Shown: positions 7,783 to 14,588 of the stretch, in pieces
How the letters are laid out: every line of letters begins with the position of its first letter
How positions within the stretch are numbered: position 1 is the stretch's first letter
Virus record (IMG/VR): IMGVR_UViG_3300043444_000297
Location: 1-25,716 of that record
Length of the DNA stretch: 25,716 nt
Source: a virus
Reading direction: 5' to 3' (one strand)
Notes under the pieces: model-generated
What the model saw: the letters and a program-made list of their open reading frames with translations, nothing else
Told to the model about the DNA's origin: nothing
Database searches by the model: none
Position numbers and translations under genes: made by a program

Positions 7783-8014
7783 CGGAATAAAGTTCTGGTT
7801 TAGGTTTGACGAATTTGTATTTATCCATCAACCGATTGATTACTTCTTCCTGCTTCGGCGTGAAGCATCCGACATGTTCAAGGTTACTACCGATGAACTC
7901 GGCTTCCCAATTACTGACTTCCACGTCAGCTTCATCCAGTGCGTGGAGAAAGGCCTTATAGTATGCGTGATGCTGGACGAAAGAGAGCTTACGCCTTGCT
8001 TCATGGTGTTCCAT
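7727..8014 (-). CDS. hypothetical protein, 95 aa
   Basis: Reading frame open from ATG 8038, but the ATG at 8014 is preferred. It lies 5 nt after a palindromic element and follows the TCACT box exactly as at other genes, while the upstream ATG falls inside the palindrome. The protein is small and soluble, with WEAEFIGSNL (36-45) and a C-terminal FTPKQEEVINRLMDKYKF helix of a kind seen in small phage proteins. Function unknown. It is isolated from the upstream gene by a strong hairpin. Confidence 0.75.
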   Translation of the reverse strand: MEHHEARRKLSFVQHHAYYKAFLHALDEADVEVSNWEAEFIGSNLEHVGCFTPKQEEVINRLMDKYKFVKPKPELYSDDKKAHRFIYPVSDDNRK

Positions 8015-8019
8015 AGTGA

Positions 8020-8036
8020 GGATCAATAATTGACCC
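8020..8036 (-). repeat. Palindromic start-associated element, copy 2
   Basis: Plus strand GGATCAATAATTGACCC. On the minus strand the palindrome is followed by TCACT and directly by ATGG of the 8014 gene. Its right arm is shared with the large hairpin at 8032-8072. Confidence 0.8.
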
Positions 8037-8072
8037 ATACGGGATGCGTGTTAGGCAGAGCCCGTATGGGTC
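8032..8072 (-). terminator. 12-bp stem hairpin after the ssDNA-binding gene
   Basis: GACCCATACGGG (8032-8043) pairs perfectly with CCCGTATGGGTC (8061-8072) around a 17-nt loop. It starts 15 nt after the stop of the 8087 gene. No clear U-tract follows (AATTATTGATCC), so it may be a terminator, an RNA 3'-end stabiliser or a processing site. Confidence 0.6.
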
Positions 8073-8086
8073 GGATTATCTGACGG

Positions 8087-8554
8087 TTAGGACTTCGGAA
8101 CGAACTGCTTGATCACAGTCTTGGCGGGGTAAACCTCGCCGGTGTCCGGGTTCGTGGTCTCCTCCTGCACGCCGGTCTTGGCAAAGAACGACTGGCGGAG
8201 GTAGATTTGGAACGTCGGGTCCCACTCACGGCGGCCAAGGACCGCATCGAGGAAGCGAGCGACGTTCGCCTTGATCGCGTCAGCAGTCATTTTCTCGGTC
8301 GGAGTGAGCGAGATCATGTGCGTGACTTGATAGCCGGGGTTAACGTCGCGACCCTTGGTGTCCTTACCGGGACCATTCAGGGTAGCACTGATCTGCAGAC
8401 CTTCACCGCCGTTCGGCATCTTGGTCGAGGCTTTGAACTCGACCTTTTTGATACCAGTGATGGTGAACTCGTAGGTGTCAGGAACGAGAACGGGATAGGA
8501 AGTATCCACGCTGCTGAGGTCCGTGTTACCGAGATCGTCGAATATGCTGCTCAT
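8087..8554 (-). CDS. probable ssDNA-binding protein (DUF669-like)
   Basis: 155 residues from ATG 8554 (MSSIFDDLGNTD). An upstream frame to 8605 would put coding sequence in the A/C-rich leader. The pattern of short acidic N-terminus, YPVLVPDTYEFTITGIKKVEFKAS, a mid-protein GKDTKGRDVNPGYQV turn and a lysine-ending tail resembles the DUF669-type beta-barrel proteins. These accompany phage recombination genes and are thought to bind single-stranded DNA. The Sak4-like ATPase and PD-(D/E)XK nuclease just upstream support this. The gene is set apart as its own unit: tRNA-Leu upstream, a 5' hairpin plus G-poor leader without ribosome site, and a strong hairpin downstream. This is consistent with high expression. 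Confidence 0.6.
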   Translation of the reverse strand: MSSIFDDLGNTDLSSVDTSYPVLVPDTYEFTITGIKKVEFKASTKMPNGGEGLQISATLNGPGKDTKGRDVNPGYQVTHMISLTPTEKMTADAIKANVARFLDAVLGRREWDPTFQIYLRQSFFAKTGVQEETTNPDTGEVYPAKTVIKQFVPKS

Positions 8555-8612
8555 GTTTGCGTTTCGTTTTGTTGTTTTTGTTTTGTTTGTGTTTTCAATC
8601 CGCAACTGCGGA
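8555..8612 (-). promoter_or_regulatory. 5' hairpin and G-poor leader of the ssDNA-binding gene
   Basis: On the minus strand CCGCAGTTGCGG folds into a 5-bp hairpin, followed by about 45 nt of almost only A and C with AACAAC blocks up to the ATG at 8554. No Shine-Dalgarno. The same design precedes the genes at 13817 and 18625. Confidence 0.55.
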
Positions 8613-8619
8613 AGGAAAG

Positions 8620-8705
8620 TGGTGCCCGGTGAGGGAGTCGAACCCTCACGCCTTTTCAGGCAGAGGATTTTAAGTCCTATGTGTCTGCCATTCCACCAAC
8701 CGGGC
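8620..8705 (-). tRNA. tRNA-Leu (anticodon UAA)
   Basis: 86 nt. Acceptor GCCCGGT (from 8705) pairs with ACCGGGC, followed by discriminator A and an encoded CCA ending at 8620. The anticodon arm AGGA-CTTAAAA-TCCT places TAA at positions 34-36. A long variable arm (CTGCCTGAAAAGGCG) is typical of a class II tRNA such as leucine. The T arm GAGGG-TTCGACT-CCCTC is intact. It sits 6 nt after the stop of the Sak4-like gene. Excision of its 3' end could also define the 5' end of the mRNA for the ssDNA-binding gene. Confidence 0.96.
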
Positions 8706-8711
8706 GAAATG

Positions 8712-9449
8712 TTAGAAGAATTTACCGAGTTCAGCCCAAATCTGTGCAGGAGTTTTGTTTGTCAAGTCCATATCCGCTTGTGGGATATTAAGACTGTTTC
8801 CGATCTGCATGAGATTGCGTGGGGCGAAGCGGACAGAGTAGACGGCTTTACCGCCTTTGTCCTGAGCTTCGCAACGCCAACAGTCACTAAAGAAGCCGGC
8901 GAGATTATCGCGTAGCTGGCCCGGAATTAGAGGGCGATACGCAATGACAGCACCATCTTCGTTAGTAACGAGTTGTTCGTGGCAAGTGACAATGAAGAAC
9001 TTGCCGCTATTACGACAAGCCATAATCAACTGCGCAAGGCGATTGCGGAATGGCGTCCAATATTGCTGCTGCATCACTGGTTCACCCGCAATCCGTAACT
9101 TCAAGGCGTCGTTACCCGCGTCGTGAAGAATGGCCGTGATAAGATACGTGCTGATGGTTGACAGACTGTCGATGATGATGGTCTCAACGTCTGGGGATGC
9201 GCAAGCGTCTTTAAGGTAATCACAACACGCTTTCCAACGCTTCTCTTCTTCCTTGACTTCATTGGGAGAGTCGTAATTGAAAGTGAAATCCTTTGGCATA
9301 CGGCGAATTGCGCCGGCCAAGTTATTGTCACAGTCGAGAACGTATGGTTTAGGAAAGGTCAAAGCGAGTGAGGTTTTTGCAGCCTTCGGAGGACCGATAA
9401 GCAACAAACCAAACGCGCCTTTGCGGTTATATGCGTTAGAAGATTTCAT
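8712..9449 (-). CDS. Sak4-like / AAA_24 RecA-fold ATPase
   Basis: 245 residues. The Walker A-type loop is GPPKAAKTS (19-27), with alanine where GKT loops normally have glycine before the lysine. Walker B is TIIIDSLSTIS (D94). The single RecA-like core of this length, next to a PD-(D/E)XK nuclease and a DUF669-like protein, matches phage Sak4-type annealing/recombination ATPases, known as AAA_24 in phage annotation. The likely role is single-strand annealing or strand exchange during phage recombination. The start overlaps the upstream stop as ATGA. The family is fairly sure; activity with the altered P-loop is not. Confidence 0.78.
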   Translation of the reverse strand: MKSSNAYNRKGAFGLLLIGPPKAAKTSLALTFPKPYVLDCDNNLAGAIRRMPKDFTFNYDSPNEVKEEEKRWKACCDYLKDACASPDVETIIIDSLSTISTYLITAILHDAGNDALKLRIAGEPVMQQQYWTPFRNRLAQLIMACRNSGKFFIVTCHEQLVTNEDGAVIAYRPLIPGQLRDNLAGFFSDCWRCEAQDKGGKAVYSVRFAPRNLMQIGNSLNIPQADMDLTNKTPAQIWAELGKFF

Positions 9450-9799
9450 AGATCAAGTGCGATAGGAGTTCCTGCTACCCAACGGATGGAGAATTGATAG
9501 CCACTAGCGTGAATGTCCCACTGAAACATACTGCCCGTAGGAACAGCCATCCAGTTTGTTGGATGCATAGACAACGCATCGAGGGTTGCGCGAATCTTAC
9601 CGGCCAAAGTCTTTTCATCGAAACCGGAATGCGTGTCAAAGTAAAAGGTTTTGTTTAACGGATCTGCAAACGCGATCTTGATTCCTGAATGAAGTTCAAA
9701 CGCGGTTAAAACATTCGCCATATCTCGGCAGTTCTTCTCACAGTTTTGAAGAATGCCGAGCGGCGTAAGGCTGGATATTGCTGAGGTTAAGTCACTCAT
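9446..9799 (-). CDS. hypothetical protein, 117 aa
   Basis: No recognised family. A helical N-terminal half (about 1-40, with a CEKNCRDMANVL segment) is followed by a beta-rich half with several aromatic residues (FYFDTHSGF, MFQWDIHASGYQFSIRW). It is translationally coupled on both sides by ATGA overlaps between the nuclease and the Sak4-like ATPase, so it may act in the same recombination step. Confidence 0.78.
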   Translation of the reverse strand: MSDLTSAISSLTPLGILQNCEKNCRDMANVLTAFELHSGIKIAFADPLNKTFYFDTHSGFDEKTLAGKIRATLDALSMHPTNWMAVPTGSMFQWDIHASGYQFSIRWVAGTPIALDL

Positions 9800-10818
9800 G
9801 GTAGATATACTTGCGGGATGTGAGGCAGTTGCGGTTTTGTATCTTCTTCCTCATGGAGAGGACTCCAAGTGATGTCTTTGTAAAGGCCCGAGTCGATCAG
9901 AACTTCACGTGAGGAAGGAGGAAGTTGGCAGATGTCGAAGTATTCGCAGCGTCCATACTTACCTTTGCACCACATAGTGTGCATTGGATAGTATTGGCGC
10001 GAGTAATTATGAAGGAAGTCACTGATGACGTGCATTGTGGATTCCTTCCACTCTTCGATGTGAGAGTCGTCGTAGTAGATCGTGTTGCGCAAGAACTCGC
10101 CAGACCAGCCAGCTTTAGTGGGCTTGCGGACGATGAGTGCGTTAATCACTACGCCGTCCACGCGACGTCCCGATAACTGCTGGGCAGCCCAACGGTATCC
10201 TTTGAACTGTGCAGATATATAGAACTCGTCAAAGAACTCAGCTCCTCCGATCGAACTACTCTTGTGGTCCACAATAATGGTCTCGGACCCACGAGTGGCG
10301 AACATATCAATCCTTCCCGTGTAAACCACTGGGATGGATGAGAGTTCAACTTCAACGATTCCGTCCTTTGTGACGTTAAGGAATCGCGCTGGCTCTGCCA
10401 GTTCAACTGTGAACAAAGGCAAAGCAAACGGAACTTCGATACCCAGACCAAAGTTCGGAATGTCGATTGGCTTGAAGTTGTCAACTTTGTAGGTGTTGTT
10501 ATACTTGCCGATTGTTTCAACGGCATAGTCAAGTTGGCGATGATCGTCGGGAGGTATGTCAACCCCACGAAACGCTTTTGCAAGGGCAACGATCTGTTCT
10601 TCCTGTGTTTGGGAAGTTACGATCGCGCCGCCTTTGCGGTAGCGAACTTCGAGAGCTTTATGCAACGCCCCGCCGAAGATTAACGCCGGACGGGTTTTGT
10701 TAAGCTGCCGTTTTGCTACGAGATTATATGACGCCGCACGAGGGCAGGTCATGAATTGCTGGAGTGACGAATTGTCGATGAATAGACATCCGTCGATGAG
10801 GGTGAGGAGAGTTTTCAA
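9796..10818 (-). CDS. PD-(D/E)XK nuclease, Cas4/RecB-like with four cysteines
   Basis: 340 residues beginning with TTG at 10818 (TTGA overlap with the thyX stop). RecB-family nuclease motifs are in order: H53 in GGALHKALE, D171 in GRIDMF, D184-x-K186 in IIVDHKSSS, and QxxxY (Q204, Y208 in QFKGYRWA). One cysteine near the N-terminus (C25, MTCPRA) and three near the C-terminus (C284, C291, C297) match the iron-sulphur cluster pattern of Cas4/AddB enzymes. It probably acts as a 5'-3' exonuclease that makes single-stranded ends for the Sak4-like annealase. No CRISPR features are nearby. Confidence 0.88.
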   Translation of the reverse strand: MKTLLTLIDGCLFIDNSSLQQFMTCPRAASYNLVAKRQLNKTRPALIFGGALHKALEVRYRKGGAIVTSQTQEEQIVALAKAFRGVDIPPDDHRQLDYAVETIGKYNNTYKVDNFKPIDIPNFGLGIEVPFALPLFTVELAEPARFLNVTKDGIVEVELSSIPVVYTGRIDMFATRGSETIIVDHKSSSIGGAEFFDEFYISAQFKGYRWAAQQLSGRRVDGVVINALIVRKPTKAGWSGEFLRNTIYYDDSHIEEWKESTMHVISDFLHNYSRQYYPMHTMWCKGKYGRCEYFDICQLPPSSREVLIDSGLYKDITWSPLHEEEDTKPQLPHIPQVYLP

Positions 10819-11528
10819 GATGCTTTTGGTTTCAGATACAACTCATAAGCCTCCATAGTCCACGGAAACAAACGAGCAGTGATTGCTTTCATTGCCAGTG
10901 CGAACTGCTGGTGTTCCCACTGAGCGTGAGGGTCGTCACGAAGGGCAAAGAACTTGAGGAGATTGTTTAAGTCCCAAGTGGTGTAGATTTCGGTATAAAT
11001 ATTTACCGGAAGAATCATCCTCGCCATCTCACGGGCGATGCCTGCTTTCAACATCTGTTGATATTGATCGTAAGCATGGCGACAGTGAAAGGAAAGAACT
11101 TCACCAGCGTTATACTTAAACGCCTCATTTTCTGACACGATCGGATTCCAGTCTGCTGTTTCAACACTCCCTTGTTTGTTCTTCGGGTCTTGCGGACGCC
11201 AAGCTTTTGGAATGTAAAACTCACAAGGTAGCTCGGTATACCTCGCACTCACCTCATTCACACTTTGCATCCGATGCCGTATAAACTGCCGCATTACGAA
11301 GATCGGCATCTTGATGTTAAACGTAATTTGACACTGTTCAAAAGGACTGGTGTGTTTATTTTGAAGCAAGTAATGAAGTAGCTTTTTGTCTTGCACTTCA
11401 CCTTTACTCGGAGAACGATAGCTCACTCTTGCGGCTTCAACAATCCGCGTATCAGTCCCCATGTGATCAATATAACGGACGAATCCGTGATCAAGGACTG
11501 TAACAAATAACTCACTGGGATGTTTCAT
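10815..11528 (-). CDS. thyX: Flavin-dependent thymidylate synthase ThyX
   Basis: 237 residues with the ThyX signature RHRMQSVNEVS (R84-H-R86, then S94), followed by ARYTEL. Upstream, SPFEQCQITFNIKMPIFVMRQF is the usual strand leading to the motif. ThyX makes dTMP from dUMP using FAD, NADPH and methylenetetrahydrofolate. The enzyme would supply dTMP for phage DNA synthesis, in line with the MazG and UDG-polymerase genes. It overlaps the nuclease gene (4 nt) and the upstream ORF (17 nt). Confidence 0.96.
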   Translation of the reverse strand: MKHPSELFVTVLDHGFVRYIDHMGTDTRIVEAARVSYRSPSKGEVQDKKLLHYLLQNKHTSPFEQCQITFNIKMPIFVMRQFIRHRMQSVNEVSARYTELPCEFYIPKAWRPQDPKNKQGSVETADWNPIVSENEAFKYNAGEVLSFHCRHAYDQYQQMLKAGIAREMARMILPVNIYTEIYTTWDLNNLLKFFALRDDPHAQWEHQQFALAMKAITARLFPWTMEAYELYLKPKAS

Positions 11529-11787
11529 TGGATGGTTTCTTTAGATACTTACTAAGCAGGTCAGACTTATCAACCTTGGGTTGCGTCACTTCCTTCTTTT
11601 CCTTCTTCTTGACTCCCGCCTCTTCCTCCAACTTTGTCGCCAGCTTTTGCTTTGACGTTGCCACCTCGCGGAGTTGACCGATTGCGTTTCGCAGGTCCTC
11701 CGGACTCATTTGACTTGGGCTCGCTTGAAGTAAGTTCAGCAGCGGAGCGTCGACTAAGGCATTCGAAGAGGTATTGTTCGCGTTCAT
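11512..11787 (-). CDS. hypothetical protein, 91 aa, with DLLSKYLKK tail
   Basis: Charged, probably largely disordered or coiled protein: a helix about 28-55, then a lysine-rich stretch KKKEKKEV, then DLLSKYLKKPSNE (76-88). The tail matches a peptide shared by several other products here. It overlaps the previous gene (11570-12016) in another frame for 218 nt and thyX by 17 nt. Both overlapping frames have plausible composition. Function unknown. Confidence 0.65.
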   Translation of the reverse strand: MNANNTSSNALVDAPLLNLLQASPSQMSPEDLRNAIGQLREVATSKQKLATKLEEEAGVKKKEKKEVTQPKVDKSDLLSKYLKKPSNETSQ

Positions 11788-12016
11788 TTAACGTAGCATG
11801 TGGATTTGTTTTAAGATACCGCGCGCAGTCTTCTGCCATCGCGTGATAAAGAATTTGAATCATCCGGTTATGAATACCGGAGGCAGCGCAGAAAGTATAA
11901 ATCAATCGTTTGTCCTCAAAGGAAATATCGGAACTGGCGCGACTCAGTTCTCGCTCGTCTTTTCCTTGATACGGACTCTTGGGCAGTCGGCCCATCATAG
12001 TAATCGGATCGCTCAC
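11570..12016 (-). CDS. hypothetical protein, 148 aa, GTG start
   Basis: GTG at 12016 overlaps the preceding stop (GTGA), so the start is well supported. Residues 1-88 look globular and helical (FEDKRLIYTFCAASGIHNRMIQILYHAMAED is typical). Residues 89-148 are a low-complexity Gly/Lys/Ser/Glu tail that coincides exactly with the region of overlap with the next gene. No family recognised. Confidence 0.68.
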   Translation of the reverse strand: MSDPITMMGRLPKSPYQGKDERELSRASSDISFEDKRLIYTFCAASGIHNRMIQILYHAMAEDCARYLKTNPHATLNEREQYLFECLSRRSAAELTSSEPKSNESGGPAKRNRSTPRGGNVKAKAGDKVGGRGGSQEEGKEGSDATQG

Positions 12017-12516
12017 AGGATAATAACTTTCTGATTATGTTCCATGACTTCTACGTCATAAAACGCAGCGATTGCTTGAACTTGCGCAAGCGTAACGCCG
12101 GAGAGGGTAATAGATTGCAGGACTTGTTTACTGGCCAAAAGGCATAGTGCCTTGATTACTTCTTCATCAGGACTCTCGATCGTCTCAGAAGCTAGTAAAA
12201 CTTCAGCGCGAAGGACGGTTCCAACGCTTACGGGTTTTACATCTGAGTCTATCGAGGATTTCTTCCCAATTACTACAAACTTATCTCTCAATGCAGTAAC
12301 AATCTCAGGATGTATCGCAGAGAACTTATCATAGTCAATCCGACTGTGATACTTATTCTGCAAAAACCCTCGCATTGCGTCACGAAATCTACACGAGAAC
12401 GTGATCGCTGCAAGCGGTTCTGGATTGATTGTTACCGCATTGGGAAAGTTTTTTACTACAAGTTCAATCGTATCTTCATACCTACGAAATGCTTTTTCAC
12501 TGAAGTATGGGTGCAT
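12013..12516 (-). CDS. hypothetical protein, 167 aa
   Basis: ATG 12516 lies 6 nt after a palindromic element with the TTACT box. No Shine-Dalgarno. The protein is mixed alpha/beta with no obvious motif. The C-terminal SITLSGVTLAQVQAIAAFYDVEVMEHNQKVIIL reads like a helix-turn-strand end. Function unknown. Confidence 0.75.
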   Translation of the reverse strand: MHPYFSEKAFRRYEDTIELVVKNFPNAVTINPEPLAAITFSCRFRDAMRGFLQNKYHSRIDYDKFSAIHPEIVTALRDKFVVIGKKSSIDSDVKPVSVGTVLRAEVLLASETIESPDEEVIKALCLLASKQVLQSITLSGVTLAQVQAIAAFYDVEVMEHNQKVIIL

Positions 12517-12522
12517 TAGTAA

Positions 12523-12539
12523 GGATCAATTATTGATCA
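12523..12539 (-). repeat. Palindromic start-associated element, copy 3
   Basis: Plus strand GGATCAATTATTGATCA. On the minus strand its GATCAATAA gives the last codons and stop (Asp-Gln-stop) of the 12530 gene. It is followed by TTACTA and ATG of the 12013-12516 gene. Confidence 0.85.
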
Positions 12540-12874
12540 CGTTCTTTGAAGCGGTTTTGTTCTTCGAGTAAATGCGCAAGCCCTTGCGACGCCATGTCTG
12601 TTTTGTAGTTTTCGTAAATTGTTTCAATGATCGGCGCGGTAAGATCATTGTATTCCTTAACCGAAAGCAGCTTGAGTTTATCAAGCACGCGTTTAAGAAT
12701 TGGACTGCGGACTTCGTCAACGACAGCCTCAATGATGTCTACTGATTCAGGATCGTCTGGCGTTCCCGGTGCGCCTTTTATTACAGGCGTATAAGTGAAG
12801 GTGACTTTCCAGTAGGACAGATCATACTCACCTTCGTAGTATTCTGCCAGCAGTTCGTGTTTTATTTTTGACAT
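12530..12874 (-). CDS. hypothetical protein, 114 aa
   Basis: Start taken at ATG 12874 (MSKIKHELL), preceded by CATTACT just as in the palindrome-bearing genes. The open frame extends to 12904 in a weaker context. The protein has an aromatic beta-like N-terminus (YYEGEYDLSYWKVTFTYTPVI) and a helical acidic C-terminus. Its last two codons and stop, GAT CAA TAA, are part of palindrome copy 3. Function unknown. Confidence 0.72.
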   Translation of the reverse strand: MSKIKHELLAEYYEGEYDLSYWKVTFTYTPVIKGAPGTPDDPESVDIIEAVVDEVRSPILKRVLDKLKLLSVKEYNDLTAPIIETIYENYKTDMASQGLAHLLEEQNRFKERDQ

Positions 12875-12911
12875 AGTAATGAATCGGGACGCTGCCCTCT
12901 TCACGCGCCAA

Positions 12912-12942
12912 AGCCCTAGTCAACGCAATGTCAACTAGGGCT
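12912..12942 (-). terminator. 9-bp stem hairpin after the 13817-12978 unit
   Basis: AGCCCTAGT (12912-12920) pairs with ACTAGGGCT (12934-12942) around a 13-nt loop that contains half of a GTTGAC direct repeat. It lies 35 nt after the stop of the 12978 gene. Only a short T-run (GGGCTTTGG) follows on the minus strand, so termination is plausible but not proven. Confidence 0.55.
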
Positions 12943-12977
12943 AGGAGCGGTTCTTATTTGCTATGTTTTACCTGAAC

Positions 12978-13160
12978 TTATGCCTTCGGCACAGGTGCGG
13001 GGCCAGTAAGCACCGCGTATACTTTCAGAAACTCAGCAGCGACGGCTTGATCGGTGACCGTAAGAGGCTCGGGATTCTCACCCGTGACTTTCTTAAGGAC
13101 TTCAATAACCGGCTTGACGAGTTCTGCAAGCGGAGGAGACTTTGCAGGAGTATCAGCCAT
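12978..13160 (-). CDS. hypothetical protein, 60 aa
   Basis: Small Ala/Pro/Val-rich protein with a likely helix (LAELVKPVIEVLKKV, 12-26) and proline-rich ends. It follows the 13164 gene with a 3-nt gap and shares its GC-richer codon use, so the two form one unit ending at the 12912 hairpin. Function unknown. Confidence 0.75.
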   Translation of the reverse strand: MADTPAKSPPLAELVKPVIEVLKKVTGENPEPLTVTDQAVAAEFLKVYAVLTGPAPVPKA

Positions 13161-13163
13161 GGC

Positions 13164-13817
13164 TTACGACTTGTTCGCAGCCTTGGAGATATACTGGGCA
13201 GCGCGCTCCTTACGGAGACGAGCCTCGTTCGCCTGAATCGCCTTGGCGATGGACTCGAGGGTAGCCTCGACCGTATAGCCAAGCTCCTCAGTAAGAGAAG
13301 CAGCAACGGGTTCAGCCGCACCCTGATCGAGAATTTCCTGCGCAGTATCAAGATAGACCTGCGGAATCTTCTTCTCCTTCGTTCCGCGCTCGGAAGCAGA
13401 CGGATCGAACGGGATCTTATCCAGTTCCTCCTGAATCAGACCCTTGAACGCTTCGGGTTCGACGCCCTGCTGAGCACAGACGCGCTTGAAGTATTGCACT
13501 TCAGTCTCGTCAGGGATCATCACGGCCTCTTCAGACTCGACCTCGTTACCGTCAACGATGGTCTTAACCTTGCGCTTCTTGCCCGAGTCCTTCATCTTGC
13601 GCTTGATACCGGTAGCCTCAGCCAAGCGGTCAATAACCGCTTTGCGCAGCTTGACGAGCGTATCCTTCTCGGTGACGTAAGCAATGGCGCATTCAAGCGC
13701 AGTGCCGGGAGCCTTGGCGAGATTGTCGAAGTCTTCGATCGAGGCGGGGACCTTGTAAGTAAGGCCATCGACATTGAAGGAACGCGTTTCAGCAGCGACG
13801 TAGTTAACAGCAGACAT
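13164..13817 (-). CDS. hypothetical protein, 217 aa, probably highly expressed
   Basis: Begins with a short beta segment (TRSFNVDGLTYKVPASIEDFDNLA), then a lysine-rich middle (IKRKMKDSGKKRKVK) and a long helical, acidic C-terminal half ending ERAAQYISKAANKS, similar to the shared (S/D)LAxKY peptide. Codon use is more G+C-rich and more uniform than in the neighbours, strong enough to leave a 351-codon open frame on the other strand. Together with its A/C-rich leader this suggests strong expression. No family recognised. A structural or DNA-coating role would be a guess. Confidence 0.8.
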   Translation of the reverse strand: MSAVNYVAAETRSFNVDGLTYKVPASIEDFDNLAKAPGTALECAIAYVTEKDTLVKLRKAVIDRLAEATGIKRKMKDSGKKRKVKTIVDGNEVESEEAVMIPDETEVQYFKRVCAQQGVEPEAFKGLIQEELDKIPFDPSASERGTKEKKIPQVYLDTAQEILDQGAAEPVAASLTEELGYTVEATLESIAKAIQANEARLRKERAAQYISKAANKS

Positions 13818-13862
13818 GTTGTTTTGTGTTTTGTTGTTTTGATTCCCGTTCTATCGGCCGAG
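13818..13862 (-). promoter_or_regulatory. 5' hairpin and G-poor leader of the 13817 gene
   Basis: On the minus strand GATTC (13858-13862 region) can pair with GAATC across a GGCCG core. About 30 nt of AACAAC-type sequence without ribosome site then lead to the ATG at 13817. The same layout occurs at 8554 and 18625. Confidence 0.5.
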
Positions 13863-14585
13863 AATCAGGACCGTTTCCTCGTAATGAGGGAAAGTAATTT
13901 AACTGGAAAGGTGACAGCTTATCCCTTTAGTAGTCACTATCCTTTTACCGCGGGACTAACGAACCAGTTGCTATGTCTCCCAGAACCAACTAGGAGAAAG
14001 GTTGCGCCGTATGATTAAAACTCCTGTATCCACCAAAAGAAGTAATCATACGACGTTTGCTACACCCGTAGCAAAGTGACCAATCAATAAAACGCTAAAG
14101 AGTTCTGTTGCAGTTTCGACCGCGGAGTTAGAAAGGACTTATCAGTCGGTTGCCATTTTCTAAACTGTGTTCGCTCGTATCGTTACAGTGGAATTAAACT
14201 CTGAGCCTGATGGTTTTAATTGATTGGCAAATAGATCGCACTGCGCCGGATTACACGGCAAGGTGCATAGCCGAACCCTACTTCGTGTGTGCTAATACCC
14301 AGTGCGAAAGTATTAAAGAACGAGCACCAGTCAAGTAGCGTTGCTCAGTCACTGTTGACACCGGCCATCTATTCGTGGCAGGAAAACAGAAAAGGCCGAC
14401 TAGCTAGGAGATGCGTTCACAGATGGATTCCGAGCCACCCGTGAGATACTACCTTTGCCAGTCGGCCAATAAGAGTTGAGGAGAAGTTTTTCCATTGCTT
14501 TACTCGGTTAAAGCGAGGAAAAGATTGAACGAGTGCGCGATAAAGGGCAAGAGCTAATCGCTCAATCCCTTAATCTCTGCATTCG
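13860..14585. ncRNA. candidate large structured noncoding RNA, about 725 nt
   Basis: No plausible gene in the whole stretch, but many strong self-complementary pairs. Examples: 13901-13915 with 13933-13969 (three nested helices AACTGG/CCAGTT, AAAGG/CCTTT, TGAC/GTCA); 14008-14017 with 14043-14052 (10 bp); 14056-14063 with 14068-14075 (8 bp, loop ACCC); 14128-14134 with 14157-14163; 14192-14198 with 14215-14221; 14236-14243 with 14300-14307 (8 bp); 14394-14401 with 14460-14467 (8 bp), interleaved with 14365-14370/14421-14426 as a possible pseudoknot; 14488-14502 with 14509-14522; 14530-14547 with 14567-14585. Wobble pairs in three helices favour the plus strand and one favours the minus, so orientation is open. 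Size, phage setting and nearby tRNA recall GOLLD/ROOL-type ornate RNAs, but I cannot match it to one. Confidence 0.65.
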
Positions 14586-14588
14586 GAA

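Noticed and set aside
8014-8036. Resemblance of the sequence around copy 2 (CTCACTAT) to a T7 promoter
   Set aside because: Only this copy has the full match. Other copies continue with AATG, TCC, TTT or CCTG after the ACT, and no phage RNA polymerase gene is in the window.
8207-8632. 141-codon plus-strand frame over the ssDNA-binding gene
   Set aside because: Antisense shadow of the 8087 gene and the leader, with unlikely composition at its C-terminus.
11468-11495. TGATCAATA and TGATCAAG inside thyX
   Set aside because: Only half of the palindrome is present, and the bases are explained by conserved thyX codons.
12963-14018. 351-codon open frame on the plus strand
   Set aside because: It lies opposite the 13164 and 12978 genes, is rich in Leu/Arg/Ser as antisense frames are, and extends into the structured-RNA locus. 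Strong codon bias on the other strand explains it.
13860-14585. Group I or group II self-splicing intron
   Set aside because: The locus is flanked by complete genes rather than a split one, has no homing-endonuclease frame, and I could not find intron core pairings or a domain V-like hairpin.
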